A stretch of 64,000 nt of DNA, taken from the NCBI RefSeq assembly GCF_001261775.1, contig NZ_LN868535.1, forward strand, positions 62,001 to 126,000, in the 5' to 3' direction. The notes beneath the pieces were generated by a model. It searched no databases. It had not been told where the DNA came from and was given only the letters and a program-made list of their open reading frames with translations. The position numbers and the translations under genes are program-made. Numbering within the stretch: the first letter of the stretch is position 1; every line of letters begins with the position of its first letter. Below are positions 7,699-16,230 of the stretch, one piece after another. The DNA is from Anaeromassilibacillus senegalensis. GTDB lineage: Bacteria; Bacillota; Clostridia; Oscillospirales; Acutalibacteraceae.

Positions 7699-9060
7699 TT
7701 GACCAGAGATATGACCACAGGCAGCCCCATCCGGCTGATCCTTACCTTTTCCATCCCGCTGCTGATCGGCAACGTTTTTCAGCAGTTCTACAGCATGGCG
7801 GATACCATCATTGTCGGGCGGACCATCGGCACGGACGCACTGGCTGCGGTCGGCGCGACAGGCGGCATGTCCTTTCTGATCCTGGGCTTCATCACCGGTG
7901 TAACAGGCGGCTTCGCGGTCATCACCGCCCAGCGGTTCGGCGCGAACGACCCGGACGGCGTGCGGCATTCCGTCGCCGTTTCCACCTGGCTCTGTCTGAT
8001 CATCACGGCGGCGCTCACCGTCCTGAGCATGTTCGCCGCCATGCCGATGCTGCAACTGATGCATACGCCGGACAACATCATCCAGGATGCCTACGCGTAT
8101 ATCATCATCATCTATGCGGGCACAGGCGCTTCTATTTTCTACAATATGATTTCCAGCATCCTGCGGGCGCTGGGCGACTCCAAGACGCCGCTGTATTTCC
8201 TGATTATCGCCTGTGTGCTCAACATCATTTTAGATTTCGTCTGCATTTTGAATTTTAAAATGGGCGTGGCGGGTGCGGGCGTCGCCACGGTCATCGCACA
8301 GCTGGTGGCGGCGCTGCTCTGCGTAATCTACACGGCGAAAAAGTTTCCGATCCTGCGGATGAAAAAATCCGATTGGAAGCTGGACGGCTTTTCCGCTCTG
8401 CTCCACCTGCGGGTCGGCCTGCCGATGGCATTGCAGTTTGCCATCACCGCCACCGGCGTCATGGTGCTGCAGAGCGCGCTGAATGGCTTTGGCTCCGCCA
8501 CCATTGCGGCATATACCGCCGGTTCCAAGGTCCAGCAGCTTGCCATGCAGCCGATGAACACCTTCGGCATCACAATGGCCACCTATGCCGCGCAAAATTT
8601 GGGCGCGGGCCGCATCGACCGCATCCGCGAAGGCGTGCGCAAGTGCACGCTGGTTTCCTTCCTGTTCTGTCTGGGCGGCGGCCTGCTGATGATCTTCTGC
8701 GGCGACCTCTTCGTGCGATTGTTCATTACCAATCCCTCGGAAGAAGTGCTGCAAAACGCGCGCATCTACCTGCTCATTTCCGCTGTTTTCTTCATTGTCC
8801 TGTCCCTGCTCTTCATCTACCGCAACACCCTGCAGGGAATGGGGCTGGCCTTCATGCCGACCATGGCGGGCGTGATCGAATTTATCATGCGCACCGCCGC
8901 GGCTTTCGGGCTTGCCGCGCCGCTCGGCTATGTGGGCGTCTGCCTGGCGGATCCCATCGCCTGGCTGGGCGCAACGATCCCACTGATCGTCACATACTGC
9001 ATCGTGATCCGCCGCATGGAAAAGAGGTATGCGTTGGACCCCGCCCTTGCCAAACGTTAG
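7699..9060 (+). CDS. MATE family multidrug efflux transporter
   Basis: A 453-residue integral membrane protein with 12 predicted hydrophobic segments in two six-helix halves. The N-terminal signature DMTTGSPIRLILTFSIPLLIGNVFQQ and the segment ADTIIVGR are typical of the DinF/NorM-like MATE branch of Firmicutes. It would exchange Na+ or H+ for cationic drugs or metabolites across the cytoplasmic membrane. The start is TTG at 7699, preceded by aggaggaaccaa. An in-frame extension to 7570 has no ribosome binding site and overlaps the promoter region of the divergent glycosyltransferase. Substrate cannot be inferred. Confidence 0.9.
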   Translation: MTRDMTTGSPIRLILTFSIPLLIGNVFQQFYSMADTIIVGRTIGTDALAAVGATGGMSFLILGFITGVTGGFAVITAQRFGANDPDGVRHSVAVSTWLCLIITAALTVLSMFAAMPMLQLMHTPDNIIQDAYAYIIIIYAGTGASIFYNMISSILRALGDSKTPLYFLIIACVLNIILDFVCILNFKMGVAGAGVATVIAQLVAALLCVIYTAKKFPILRMKKSDWKLDGFSALLHLRVGLPMALQFAITATGVMVLQSALNGFGSATIAAYTAGSKVQQLAMQPMNTFGITMATYAAQNLGAGRIDRIREGVRKCTLVSFLFCLGGGLLMIFCGDLFVRLFITNPSEEVLQNARIYLLISAVFFIVLSLLFIYRNTLQGMGLAFMPTMAGVIEFIMRTAAAFGLAAPLGYVGVCLADPIAWLGATIPLIVTYCIVIRRMEKRYALDPALAKR

Positions 9061-9167
9061 TTCTATTTTATCACAGGTTTACGCATCTTTCCAGAAGAAT
9101 TTTTGACTATAAAGCAATCATATAAGCACATCAGACCGGACCGCATAAAAACCGGCTGAACCGACGA

Positions 9168-9200
9168 AGGGCCGTTGCAGCTTTATTCTGCAACGGCCCT
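9168..9200. terminator. Long perfect hairpin after the MATE gene
   Basis: The 13-bp perfect stem agggccgttgcag / ctgcaacggccct has a 7-base loop. It is followed by aaaaatt rather than a T run, so it is an imperfect match to an intrinsic terminator. It may instead be an RNA 3'-end stabiliser. Confidence 0.5.
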
Positions 9201-9236
9201 AAAAATTCACGCGGCAACTTAAAAAGTTTATAAAGA

Positions 9237-9525
9237 ACCATATCACTCGTTCCCACTCGCTCTTCTCAGGAAAAAGACCTCCGGTCAGGACGCTCGCTTG
9301 AGGCTAAAGCCTCGCTCGACACTCTAAAATGACTATCGCCGCTTTTTAGAGACGTAGTAAGACATATGTTGACAATTGCCACAAGGTGAAAATGTTCCTC
9401 GCCGTAGGCGCGTCCCGACCGGAGGTCCGCGAAAGACGTTGTACGTCCCGCTCCTTGCGAGGAGCGGCAAAGGGCTCTGCCCTTTGATCCCGCCACTTTT
9501 CAAAAAAGTGGAAAAACACATTTTG
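9237..9525 (+). repeat. Dispersed intergenic repeat, copy A (long form)
   Basis: It begins catatcactcgttcccactc and ends gtggaaaaacacatttt, with the internal hairpin aaagggctctgcccttt near 9466-9484. The same ends and hairpin recur at 36401-36587 (minus) and 42226-42410 (plus). This copy carries about 130 extra bases in the middle (about 9285-9430). Small ORFs here are chance readings of the repeat. Together with the hairpin at 9168 it fills the gap between the MATE gene and the MutS-like gene; no gene is supported there. Confidence 0.65.
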
Positions 9526-9623
9526 CCCTATGCTACAATCAGAACAAGGGCTGTTTTGCAATGCGCCCTTCGCTTTGTTCTGCCAGAATTTTATACAGAC
9601 CATGATTGCGATACAAGCCCTTT

Positions 9624-11417
9624 TTATGTGAGAATCCCCACCATGCGCAGAAGGTGCTGCGCGTTCGTCGTTTTACAGCGCCCCGGCCGGATTTTATAAT
9701 CGAACCGAATTTCGTCGCCCACATAGTGTTCAGAAAAATGACAATTGACCGCATGGATGGTTTGGTCGTTTTCCAGCTCGCACAGTTCAAAATCGTGCGT
9801 CGTCACAATGGTCAGCGCGTGCGGGACCGACAACTGCCGGATGGTCTCCGTCGCGCCGAGGATGCGGTCGCGGGAATTCGTCCCCTTGAAAATCTCGTCG
9901 ATCAGCGCGAGCATCGGCTTGCCGGTCCGGCTGAACGCCACGATCCGCTTGATGCGCAGTAGCTCCGCATAGAAGGTCGAGATGCCCTCACTGACGCTGT
10001 CTTCAATGCGCATGGAGGTCAGCAGCGCCAGCTCCGAGGCCTGGAACCGCTTTGCCAACACCGGGCCGCCCGCGTAGGCCAACAGCAAATTCACGCCGAT
10101 GCTGCGCAGGAACGTCGTTTTTCCGGACATATTCGAGCCGGTCACCACACAGGTGGCGGCACGCAGGGAAAAGCCATTCCCCACCGCTTTTTTCCCCGGG
10201 ATCAGCGGGTGCCGCAGGTCTTCAAAGAAGAGGGATGGCGCCGCGCCGCTGATTTCCGGGAAAGCGGTCTTCTCCCGAACGTTGCACAGTACCGACAAAC
10301 TGGCCAGCGCCTCAATCTCCCCGACCGTCTCCAGCCATTCGCCCATTGCGGCGCCGTGCGTTGCGTTCCACGCCTGAAAGCGGTCGACACAATGATAGTC
10401 CCACATCAGCAGGCTGTTGCAGAGGATATAACCCAGGCCGTTAAACCGGAGCTTGACCGCCCCGGCGATGGATTCCAATTCCTGAAGCGCCTGCACCGCG
10501 CCGCCGTTTCGCGTCAGCTTTTCTTTCAGCTCTTTGCCGTATGCGCTTGTAAACGTCTCCCGTTCCAGCAGCGCGAAAACCGCACGGTATGGCTCCACAC
10601 TGGCCTGGAACGCAAAAACCGGGCGCAGGACCGCTTGGTTCCGCCGGTATCCCAGCAGAGCGAACAGGATCTGCACGATCAGCAGCACGTCAAAACCCAC
10701 CATGCTCCAGCGTGTCTGGATGCCCAGCAAGGCGGAGAGCAGGAAGAACAGCGTCAGGAACGGCAGGCCCCACGCAAGGACTTTCAAAAACGCCGGGCCT
10801 TTCGGCATTTTACGCGTCTCCGCAAAGCGTTCCAACGTCTCGCCGCTGTCTAATCCCGGAGACACCTGGCCAGTCAGACATTCCAGTTCGACAGCGAACG
10901 CGGGCTTCTCCGCCAGCTCCCGCACGGCTCCCTGCCGCCGCTGAATTTCCGCGCGGTCCGGCGCGACGTTTTGCAGACTGTTCGCCAGCCGGTCCCGGCC
11001 CATCTTCGTATGTGCGGTACAGATCAACTGATACAGCGAAGCTTTCCCAAACAGGTCCAAGTCCCGTCCCTGCGGAAAATCCTCCGTCAGATACGGCGCA
11101 CCGTCGTCGGGAAAGGTCTTCCACCGCTCATCGAAACGGCCGGTATACCGCTCCAATGTCTCCCGACGCGCCTGTTCCCGGCGCTGCTCCCGCGCCACCC
11201 GGTCGTGTACGCGCAGCAGGAGCAGAAACGCCAGGAATCCCAGCGCCCCCGCCACGTATCCAAACACGTTCTGCATCCAGACGCCCGCCGCGAACGATAC
11301 GACAGCAAATAAAAAGACGAACAGCCGCAGCAGAGAAATGCGGTTGTATTTTTTTTGCAACGCACCGCAGGCTTCTATGCTCTTTTGCAGCTCCGACTGA
11401 TAATACTCTTGTCCCAA
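9624..11417 (-). CDS. MutS-like membrane-associated ATPase
   Basis: A 597-residue protein with a C-terminal MutS domain V ATPase. Walker A is TGSNMSGKTTFLRSIG (about 415-430), then the signature region EGISTFYAELLRIK, Walker B LALIDEIFKGTN and the H-loop IVTTHD. The N-terminal half has two pairs of hydrophobic helices (about 30-70 and 215-260) and a clamp-like helical region, and lacks the MutS mismatch-binding domain. Such YshD/MutS2-unlike proteins are common in Firmicutes and have no settled role. The start is TTG at 11417 after aaaggaggccttct; the upstream GTG lies on the wrong side of that site. It is unlikely to do classical mismatch repair. Confidence 0.85.
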   Translation of the reverse strand: MGQEYYQSELQKSIEACGALQKKYNRISLLRLFVFLFAVVSFAAGVWMQNVFGYVAGALGFLAFLLLLRVHDRVAREQRREQARRETLERYTGRFDERWKTFPDDGAPYLTEDFPQGRDLDLFGKASLYQLICTAHTKMGRDRLANSLQNVAPDRAEIQRRQGAVRELAEKPAFAVELECLTGQVSPGLDSGETLERFAETRKMPKGPAFLKVLAWGLPFLTLFFLLSALLGIQTRWSMVGFDVLLIVQILFALLGYRRNQAVLRPVFAFQASVEPYRAVFALLERETFTSAYGKELKEKLTRNGGAVQALQELESIAGAVKLRFNGLGYILCNSLLMWDYHCVDRFQAWNATHGAAMGEWLETVGEIEALASLSVLCNVREKTAFPEISGAAPSLFFEDLRHPLIPGKKAVGNGFSLRAATCVVTGSNMSGKTTFLRSIGVNLLLAYAGGPVLAKRFQASELALLTSMRIEDSVSEGISTFYAELLRIKRIVAFSRTGKPMLALIDEIFKGTNSRDRILGATETIRQLSVPHALTIVTTHDFELCELENDQTIHAVNCHFSEHYVGDEIRFDYKIRPGRCKTTNAQHLLRMVGILT

Positions 11418-11502
11418 TTGAGAAGGCCTCCTTTCAGCAGGCACCGCCAGTATAACGCATTTTTATGAAAAAGAAAAGAAATTCATGGCACAAATTTTCT
11501 TC

Positions 11503-12411
11503 CTATATGGCCCAGACCGCCATGACCAACGGCAGGGTTGCGAGCGAAAAGAGGGTGGTCATCGCAAAGATTTCAGACGCATACCCGGAATCCTTGCCAT
11601 ACTCAATGGCGAACAGCGTCCCGGTCGCCGCCGTGGGGCAGGCCACCGCCAGCAGATTGACGCCCGCCACCACGCCGTCCACCGGCAGCAATCGCAGGAC
11701 CGCCATGCACACGCCGGGGATCACCAGCAGTTTTAAAAAGCAAAGGTAATAGATTCTGGGCTTTTTCAGCGCCGCAAACAGGTTGGTCTGCGCGATCGTC
11801 GAGCCCGCTACAAACATGGCGAGCGGTGTGTTCAGGTTCGCCACCGCCGTCAGCGCCTGCATCGGCACCGCCGGGATGGTCACGTTGCACAGGAACAGCA
11901 CAAAGCCCAGCACCGTTGCGAGAATCGCGGGGGACCGCAGGGCCTTCAGGGCGGAGCTGCGCGTCATCTCCCCCTTCATCACCATAACGCCATGCGTCCA
12001 GACCAGCAGGTTGAAGCATGTCAAAAAAGCGGTCAGGTAGAACACGCCTTCCTGCCCATAGACCCCCTGAATCAGCGGCACCCCCATAAACGCACAGTTG
12101 GAATAGGTGGCGGAAAACCGCTCCACCGCCAGAGCTTCTTTGCTCCGCCCGCCGCGCAGCAGCAGAACCGGCAGCAGAATCGCCGCGGCAAAGCAGATTG
12201 CCGCCAGCAGGAAGGACCAGCCCAAACCGGCCAGCAGGTCCGCGTCGAACGGCTTCTGGTAGGAAGCCAGGATGACCGCCGGACTGGCTACCAGCAGCAC
12301 CAGATTGGACAGGCTCTTGTTGACTTCCTTTGGCAGCAAACGCAGCCGGTAGCACAGCATGCCCGCCAGAATCAAGATCATCATCACCGCAACTTGGCTG
12401 AGGACCGCCAC
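11503..12411 (-). CDS. AEC (auxin efflux carrier) family transporter
   Basis: A 302-residue, 10-helix membrane protein of the AEC family in the BART superfamily. It has the internal two-half repeat, the crossover segments LVLLVASPAVILASYQ (about 35-50) and VNLLAVACPTAATGTLFA (about 250), and a hydrophobic C-terminus. Bacterial members export or import malate, malonate and other small organic acids; the substrate here is unknown. The leader (12412-12480, minus) contains a 7-bp aaagcgg / ccgcttt hairpin with no obvious regulator. Confidence 0.87.
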   Translation of the reverse strand: MAVLSQVAVMMILILAGMLCYRLRLLPKEVNKSLSNLVLLVASPAVILASYQKPFDADLLAGLGWSFLLAAICFAAAILLPVLLLRGGRSKEALAVERFSATYSNCAFMGVPLIQGVYGQEGVFYLTAFLTCFNLLVWTHGVMVMKGEMTRSSALKALRSPAILATVLGFVLFLCNVTIPAVPMQALTAVANLNTPLAMFVAGSTIAQTNLFAALKKPRIYYLCFLKLLVIPGVCMAVLRLLPVDGVVAGVNLLAVACPTAATGTLFAIEYGKDSGYASEIFAMTTLFSLATLPLVMAVWAI

Positions 12412-12562
12412 TTTGCAACATCCCTTTCGCGCCCCGTCCGGGGCAAAAATGAAAGCGGCGGGACACCCACCGCTTTAATAACCGGTTCAGTATAGCACAA
12501 AGGACGCGGACCGGCAACGGCGGATGCGCCAAATCTTTTCCGCATCCCGTCCGGAAAACAAG

Positions 12563-12590
12563 AAAAACGGCGGGCTGTAAACCCGCCGCA
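12563..12590 (-). terminator. Intrinsic terminator of the manganese catalase gene
   Basis: The stem gcggcggg / cccgccgt with a 7-base loop is followed on the minus strand by tttttcttg. It begins six bases after the catalase stop codon. Confidence 0.75.
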
Positions 12591-12595
12591 GTGAT

Positions 12596-13261
12596 TCAGA
12601 TTTTAAATTCCGTGGGCTTGTCCTTTGCGGGATCAAAGCTCTGCCCGCCGGGGCTGGAGAGGTCAAAATAGATGCGTGCGTTTCTCGTGGTGCCCCAGTC
12701 CTTCTGGGAGCCGGAATCCTGAATGCGGTTGAACGCCTCGCGGAACATCGTATTGTGGGCCTCCTCGCGGTTGAGCAAAAAGTCGATCGTCTCCCGCACG
12801 CCCTTGTCGTCGATCTGCCGGTACAGGTTCTGATAAACCACCTTGGCGCGCTGCTCCGCCGCGATGTCAGAAAGGATGTCCGCCGCCGCGTCGCCGGTCT
12901 CGTTGACATATGCCGCGGTCCAGAGGTATCCGCTGGCGTTGGTCAGCATCGGCGTCAGGCCGGAGAGCACATGCGCCTCCACATTGCCCACCGTTGCATG
13001 CGCCGCATCCAGCTCGTGGCCGTTGAGCATATTGACCGTTGCGCTCACCATTTCCAGATGACAGAGCTCCTCCGCCGCGATGTCCAGGAACAGGTCCTTG
13101 ATCTCCGGGTCCTTGATGCGCATACTCTGCGCCAGATATTGCAGCGCGCTTTTCAGCTCGCCCTGCGGGCCGCCGAGCTGCTCCTGCATCAGGGCCGCGT
13201 AATTCGGGTTGGGACGGTCCACATGGACCGGGTTGAGGTACGTTTTTTCATGTTTAAACAT
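12596..13261 (-). CDS. Manganese catalase family protein
   Basis: A 221-residue ferritin-like four-helix-bundle protein. The dimanganese ligand pattern is visible: Glu in GPQGELKSALQYL, Glu...Glu-x-x-His in DIAAEELCHLEMV, Glu in IAAEQRAKVVYQ and Glu/His in NREEAHNTMF. The family disproportionates hydrogen peroxide in the cytosol or, as CotJC-like forms, on spore coats. It is shorter than the 270-300-residue classical enzymes and lacks their C-terminal extension. The start is the ATG at 13261 after gggggatttgcca. With superoxide dismutase 3 kb away it suggests a local oxidative-stress set, though not one operon. Confidence 0.88.
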   Translation of the reverse strand: MFKHEKTYLNPVHVDRPNPNYAALMQEQLGGPQGELKSALQYLAQSMRIKDPEIKDLFLDIAAEELCHLEMVSATVNMLNGHELDAAHATVGNVEAHVLSGLTPMLTNASGYLWTAAYVNETGDAAADILSDIAAEQRAKVVYQNLYRQIDDKGVRETIDFLLNREEAHNTMFREAFNRIQDSGSQKDWGTTRNARIYFDLSSPGGQSFDPAKDKPTEFKI

Positions 13262-13326
13262 TGGCAAATCCCCCTTTTGATTCTTTGCCAATATTTTTCT
13301 CCGCTTCGCCGGATTCTATACAGGAT

Positions 13327-13749
13327 TCAGCGCAAAAGGGGCAGGTTTCCCGTCAGCCGGCTGACCTTTTTCTTTTCCCCGCAGATCGCGATGCCAAAAT
13401 ATTGCAGGTCGCGCTCTTCGACAATGGCGGCCTTTTCAATATAATCCTCGTATTTCTGGCAGCTCTGCGCTGTATCGGAAAAATCGACGACCAGCAGATC
13501 GGCGTATTCCGGTTCATACAATCGTTCGCGCAGGTTTTTCAGCAGGGCGGCGTCCCCTTTGAGCACCGGCACGGGGATGTCGATGATCCCCAGATGCGTC
13601 TTCCCGGACGCGTCCTGTACGTCGACGTTGACGCGCTCCGGCGCATGTTTGCCCAACGTGATTCCCAGGATGCCCGCCGTATTTGCGATGACGCCCAGCG
13701 GAAGCGCCGCATCAATGACCATCACACACTTCAGGTTTTGCACATTCAT
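13327..13749 (-). CDS. DUF2000 domain protein
   Basis: A 140-residue protein with the DUF2000 pattern: CVMVIDAALPLGVIANTAG at the start and GIAICGEKKKVSRLTGNLPLL at the end. Family structures resemble peptidyl-tRNA hydrolase 2, but no function is established. The gene overlaps the end of the EamA transporter gene by 38 bases and is third in an AraC-EamA-DUF2000 operon, a grouping seen across Firmicutes and Proteobacteria. That context suggests a role with the exported or sensed small molecule. Confidence 0.88.
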   Translation of the reverse strand: MNVQNLKCVMVIDAALPLGVIANTAGILGITLGKHAPERVNVDVQDASGKTHLGIIDIPVPVLKGDAALLKNLRERLYEPEYADLLVVDFSDTAQSCQKYEDYIEKAAIVEERDLQYFGIAICGEKKKVSRLTGNLPLLR

Positions 13750-14656
13750 GCGTTTTTCCTCCTCGATCTTTCTTTTTCTCCCGGCTTTCCGAAAGGAACA
13801 GCCCCGCCAGCGTCAGCGCCATGCCCAGCAAGATCAGCCAGGTAACCGGTTCGTGCAGAATCACCGCCGACATCGCCACGGTGACCACCGGCGTCATGTA
13901 GATATACACGCTGGTCTTGACCGCGCCCAGCACCTTGACAGCGGAGTTCCAGGTGACAAAGCAGAGCGCGGAGGCACACAAGCCCAGGTATAAAAAGTTC
14001 AGCAGATTCACGGGCTGCGCCAGCTTCTCCCAAGCGGGGCTGAAGTCCAGCAGGAACAGCGCCGGGATCATAAACAGCAGACCATAAAAGAAACAGCGGC
14101 GCGTCGTCTGCACCGTCGGGTATTGGAACGAACTGATCTTCTTGGTCAGCACGGAGTACACCGCCCATACGGCGGCGGCCAGCAGCGCCAGTAAATCGCC
14201 CACCGGGTTCAGCTGCAGCGCCTCACTGCCGTTGAAGCTGATCAGCGCAATGCCCGCGATGGCCGACGCAAATCCGATGAAGAAGCGTGGGCGCAGCGTT
14301 TCCCCATCCAAAAAGCGGTTGGCGAACATCGCCGTAAAGAACGGCGCAACGGAAATAATAATTCCCACGTTGGACGCAAGCGAATAGGTCAGCGCGATAT
14401 TTTCCAGCAGGAAATACAGCGTCACACCGCAGAGGCCCGCACCGATAAAATACTTTTCCTGCCGGCGGTCGGTAATTTTGAGGCGGTGCGGGTATGCAGC
14501 CAACAGCGCAACAAAGCCCAGAAGGAAGCGGAAGACTAAAATTTCCAGCGGCGCAAAATCCTGCAACAGTACCTTGGTGGAAATAAACGTGGTGCCCCAC
14601 ACCAGGATGGTCAGCGCCGCCAGCAGATGCCCAACGGCGGTCGGGTTGTTTTTCAT
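13712..14656 (-). CDS. EamA/DMT family transporter
   Basis: A 314-residue protein with ten transmembrane segments in two EamA repeats (about 8-140 and 150-290). The start motif is ILVWGTTFISTKVLL and the second-repeat motif AAVWAVYSVLTKK. Members export amino acids, nucleosides or drugs. The C-terminal 25 residues are hydrophilic and lie in the overlap with the DUF2000 gene. The ATG overlaps the stop of the upstream araC-type gene (ATGA), so expression is translationally coupled to its regulator. Confidence 0.9.
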   Translation of the reverse strand: MKNNPTAVGHLLAALTILVWGTTFISTKVLLQDFAPLEILVFRFLLGFVALLAAYPHRLKITDRRQEKYFIGAGLCGVTLYFLLENIALTYSLASNVGIIISVAPFFTAMFANRFLDGETLRPRFFIGFASAIAGIALISFNGSEALQLNPVGDLLALLAAAVWAVYSVLTKKISSFQYPTVQTTRRCFFYGLLFMIPALFLLDFSPAWEKLAQPVNLLNFLYLGLCASALCFVTWNSAVKVLGAVKTSVYIYMTPVVTVAMSAVILHEPVTWLILLGMALTLAGLFLSESREKKKDRGGKTHECAKPEVCDGH

Positions 14657-15498
14657 ATGCCTGTTTCCTCCGTTCCCGGCGGGTCGCCGGTAAATATTGC
14701 GCCGTACTGCCGCGGCGTCAGGCCGATCAGCGTTTTAAAAAAGTTGGTAAAATGGCTCTGGTCGGAAAAGCCGGTCCGCGCCGCCGCTTCCGCGGGGGGA
14801 ACGCCCTGCTCAAGCAGTTTTTTTGCCTGATCGATCCGGACCGTCTCCAGGTAGCGGTAGGGCGAAATGCCCTTTTGCCGGGTAAAGACGCGCAGCAGAT
14901 GATATTTGCTCAGGCCCGCCACGCGGCTCAGCTCGTCGAGTGTAATGGCCTCCGCGTAGTGCTGCTCCAAATAAGCGCACGCCGCTTCCACTTCCTCCCG
15001 GCCCGACGCGGGCGCGGCGCTGAATCGCAGCTCCGCATACCGTCCGATCAGCTGTTCCATCAGCAGGAAAAAAGTTTCCTCCTTTTGGAAATCGGTCTCC
15101 CCACCGGCGACCATCCCGTGCAGCTCACGCAAAAGCGGGGCCAGGTCGCATTGCAGCAGCACGTTCTGCCGGAAAACCGGCAGCGCGTCCGCGCCGGTCA
15201 CCTCCCGCACCGCGCGCCGCATCACCTCCGTGCGGATGTTCAGGCAGCGCCAGTCCAGCGGTTCCTCGTCGACCGGGCCGCAGGCGTGCGTGTCATGCGG
15301 ATTGAAAATCAGCAGGTCTCCCGGCTGAACGTCGTACGCCTCACCCTTGCAGACCAGATGCCGCCGCCCGTTCTCAATAAATCCAATCACATATTCCTCA
15401 TGAAAATGCAGCGGAAACTTTTGTATGATTCCCTGCAAAAAATACGCCTCGATCTGCAATGTGTTGTCAAAGCAGATGAGGCGGTTTTCGGTGTTCAT
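14653..15498 (-). CDS. AraC-family transcriptional regulator with cupin sensor
   Basis: A 281-residue regulator. An N-terminal cupin-like AraC ligand-binding domain (about 15-110: FHEEYVIGFIENGRR, PGDLLIFNPHDTH) and a helical linker precede two C-terminal HTH motifs (about 175-272: LDELSRVAGLSKYHLLRVF and FSDQSHFTNFFKTLIGLTP). AraC regulators of this class often control an adjacent LysE/EamA exporter. Here the gene is directly coupled to the EamA gene and so probably controls its own operon in response to an aromatic or amino-acid-like effector. The effector is not identifiable. Confidence 0.9.
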   Translation of the reverse strand: MNTENRLICFDNTLQIEAYFLQGIIQKFPLHFHEEYVIGFIENGRRHLVCKGEAYDVQPGDLLIFNPHDTHACGPVDEEPLDWRCLNIRTEVMRRAVREVTGADALPVFRQNVLLQCDLAPLLRELHGMVAGGETDFQKEETFFLLMEQLIGRYAELRFSAAPASGREEVEAACAYLEQHYAEAITLDELSRVAGLSKYHLLRVFTRQKGISPYRYLETVRIDQAKKLLEQGVPPAEAAARTGFSDQSHFTNFFKTLIGLTPRQYGAIFTGDPPGTEETGI

Positions 15499-15591
15499 AT
15501 GGCATTCCCCTTCCCTGCGGATTCCAGTTTACCACAAACCGGACGTTCCGTCTTGTATCATATTGCTTTTCTCCGCAGGGAATTTAAGGAA

Positions 15592-15840
15592 TCACTCGCC
15601 GCTGTCCTCGAACAGCTCCTCGTTCATTTCCGGGAAATCCAGGAATTCAGAGACCGTCATGCTGAAGCCCGTCGCGACTTTATGCAGGGTTCGAAGGGTC
15701 GGGTTTTTGGTGACGCCCCGGACGACGCTGTCCAGCGTGGACTGGGTCAGGCCTGACATCGACGCCAGCTTGTTGATGGAGATTTTGCGTTTTTCACACA
15801 GGAACAAAATCCGATTTTGAATGACTTCCGCATAGGTCAC
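15592..15840 (-). CDS. XRE-family transcriptional regulator
   Basis: An 82-residue protein made of a single XRE helix-turn-helix (about 5-65; ISINKLASMSGLTQSTLDSV is the HTH) plus a short acidic tail. The start is GTG after gggagggataagc. It is divergent from a Cys-rich mini-protein gene, and the space between holds three related AT-rich operator sites. It is therefore probably autoregulated and controls that partner. Confidence 0.85.
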   Translation of the reverse strand: MTYAEVIQNRILFLCEKRKISINKLASMSGLTQSTLDSVVRGVTKNPTLRTLHKVATGFSMTVSEFLDFPEMNEELFEDSGE

Positions 15841-15857
15841 GCTTATCCCTCCCGTTA

Positions 15858-15962
15858 CCTATATATCGTTAACAAAACAGTATCATGCACCAACGGCATA
15901 TTAACCGATATATCGTTGACAAATACGTGCTCTTTCCGCTATCATTAACGATATACCGTTAA
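15858..15962. promoter_or_regulatory. Three operator copies and promoter between XRE and Cys-rich genes
   Basis: Sites are ctatatatcgttaac (15859-15873), ttaaccgatatatcgttgac (15901-15920) and the near-perfect palindrome ttaacgatataccgttaa (15945-15962). The shared core is AACGATATATCGTT. The rightward promoter is TTGACA (15916-15921), 18 bases, TATCAT (15940-15945). Operators 2 and 3 overlap its -35 and -10, giving a clear repression layout. Confidence 0.65.
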
Positions 15963-15988
15963 AATATGCAGTGTGGAGGGATCGGAAT

Positions 15989-16165
15989 ATGGCGGATAAA
16001 TGTAAAAACCGTTTTTGCCTGTATTGGAAAGACGGATGCTGTGCGCTGGACGCCCTCACCCGCCAAATTTTAGGAGAACCCGAAATCTGTGCAAAATACT
16101 GCGCCGCATGCAGAGCGGAGGAACATGCAGGCCCTTCTTCCCACCGCATGACAAACGACGTTTAA
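15989..16165 (+). CDS. Small Cys-rich protein
   Basis: A 58-residue protein with seven cysteines: CKNRFCLYWKDGCC, a lone Cys in EICAKYC and CAACRAEE. The spacing could bind zinc or a cluster, but no family is recognised. The ATG at 15989 is preceded by gtggagggatcgga. It is transcribed from an operator-controlled promoter shared with the XRE regulator. The same architecture (XRE gene divergent from a Cys-rich mini-protein) recurs at 38.6-39.2 kb with a different sequence. Confidence 0.6.
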   Translation: MADKCKNRFCLYWKDGCCALDALTRQILGEPEICAKYCAACRAEEHAGPSSHRMTNDV

Positions 16166-16168
16166 CAA

Positions 16169-16209
16169 AAAGAGGGAAAACGGCAGTCGCTCCGTTTTCC
16201 CTCTTTTGT
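16169..16209. terminator. Bidirectional terminator
   Basis: The 14-bp stem aagagggaaaacgg / ccgttttccctctt, with A and T runs on either side, lies between the convergent Cys-rich and sod genes. Confidence 0.75.
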
Positions 16210-16230
16210 TTGCAGCCGCGTCCACACCGG

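Noticed and set aside
9168..9200. Hairpin considered as a tRNA- or sRNA-like gene
   Set aside because: It is a single uninterrupted stem without promoter or conserved loop; better read as a transcript-end structure.
9346..9699. Several 60-110-codon frames in the dispersed repeat and similar ones at 36023-36587 and 42202-42624
   Set aside because: They are readings through the repeat itself (LLARSGKGLCPLIPP-type strings) on both strands, with no ribosome binding site and with hairpins inside.
11603..12532. 309-codon alternative frame over the AEC transporter
   Set aside because: Gly/Ala/Arg-rich shadow; the overlapping frame encodes a complete ten-helix transporter.
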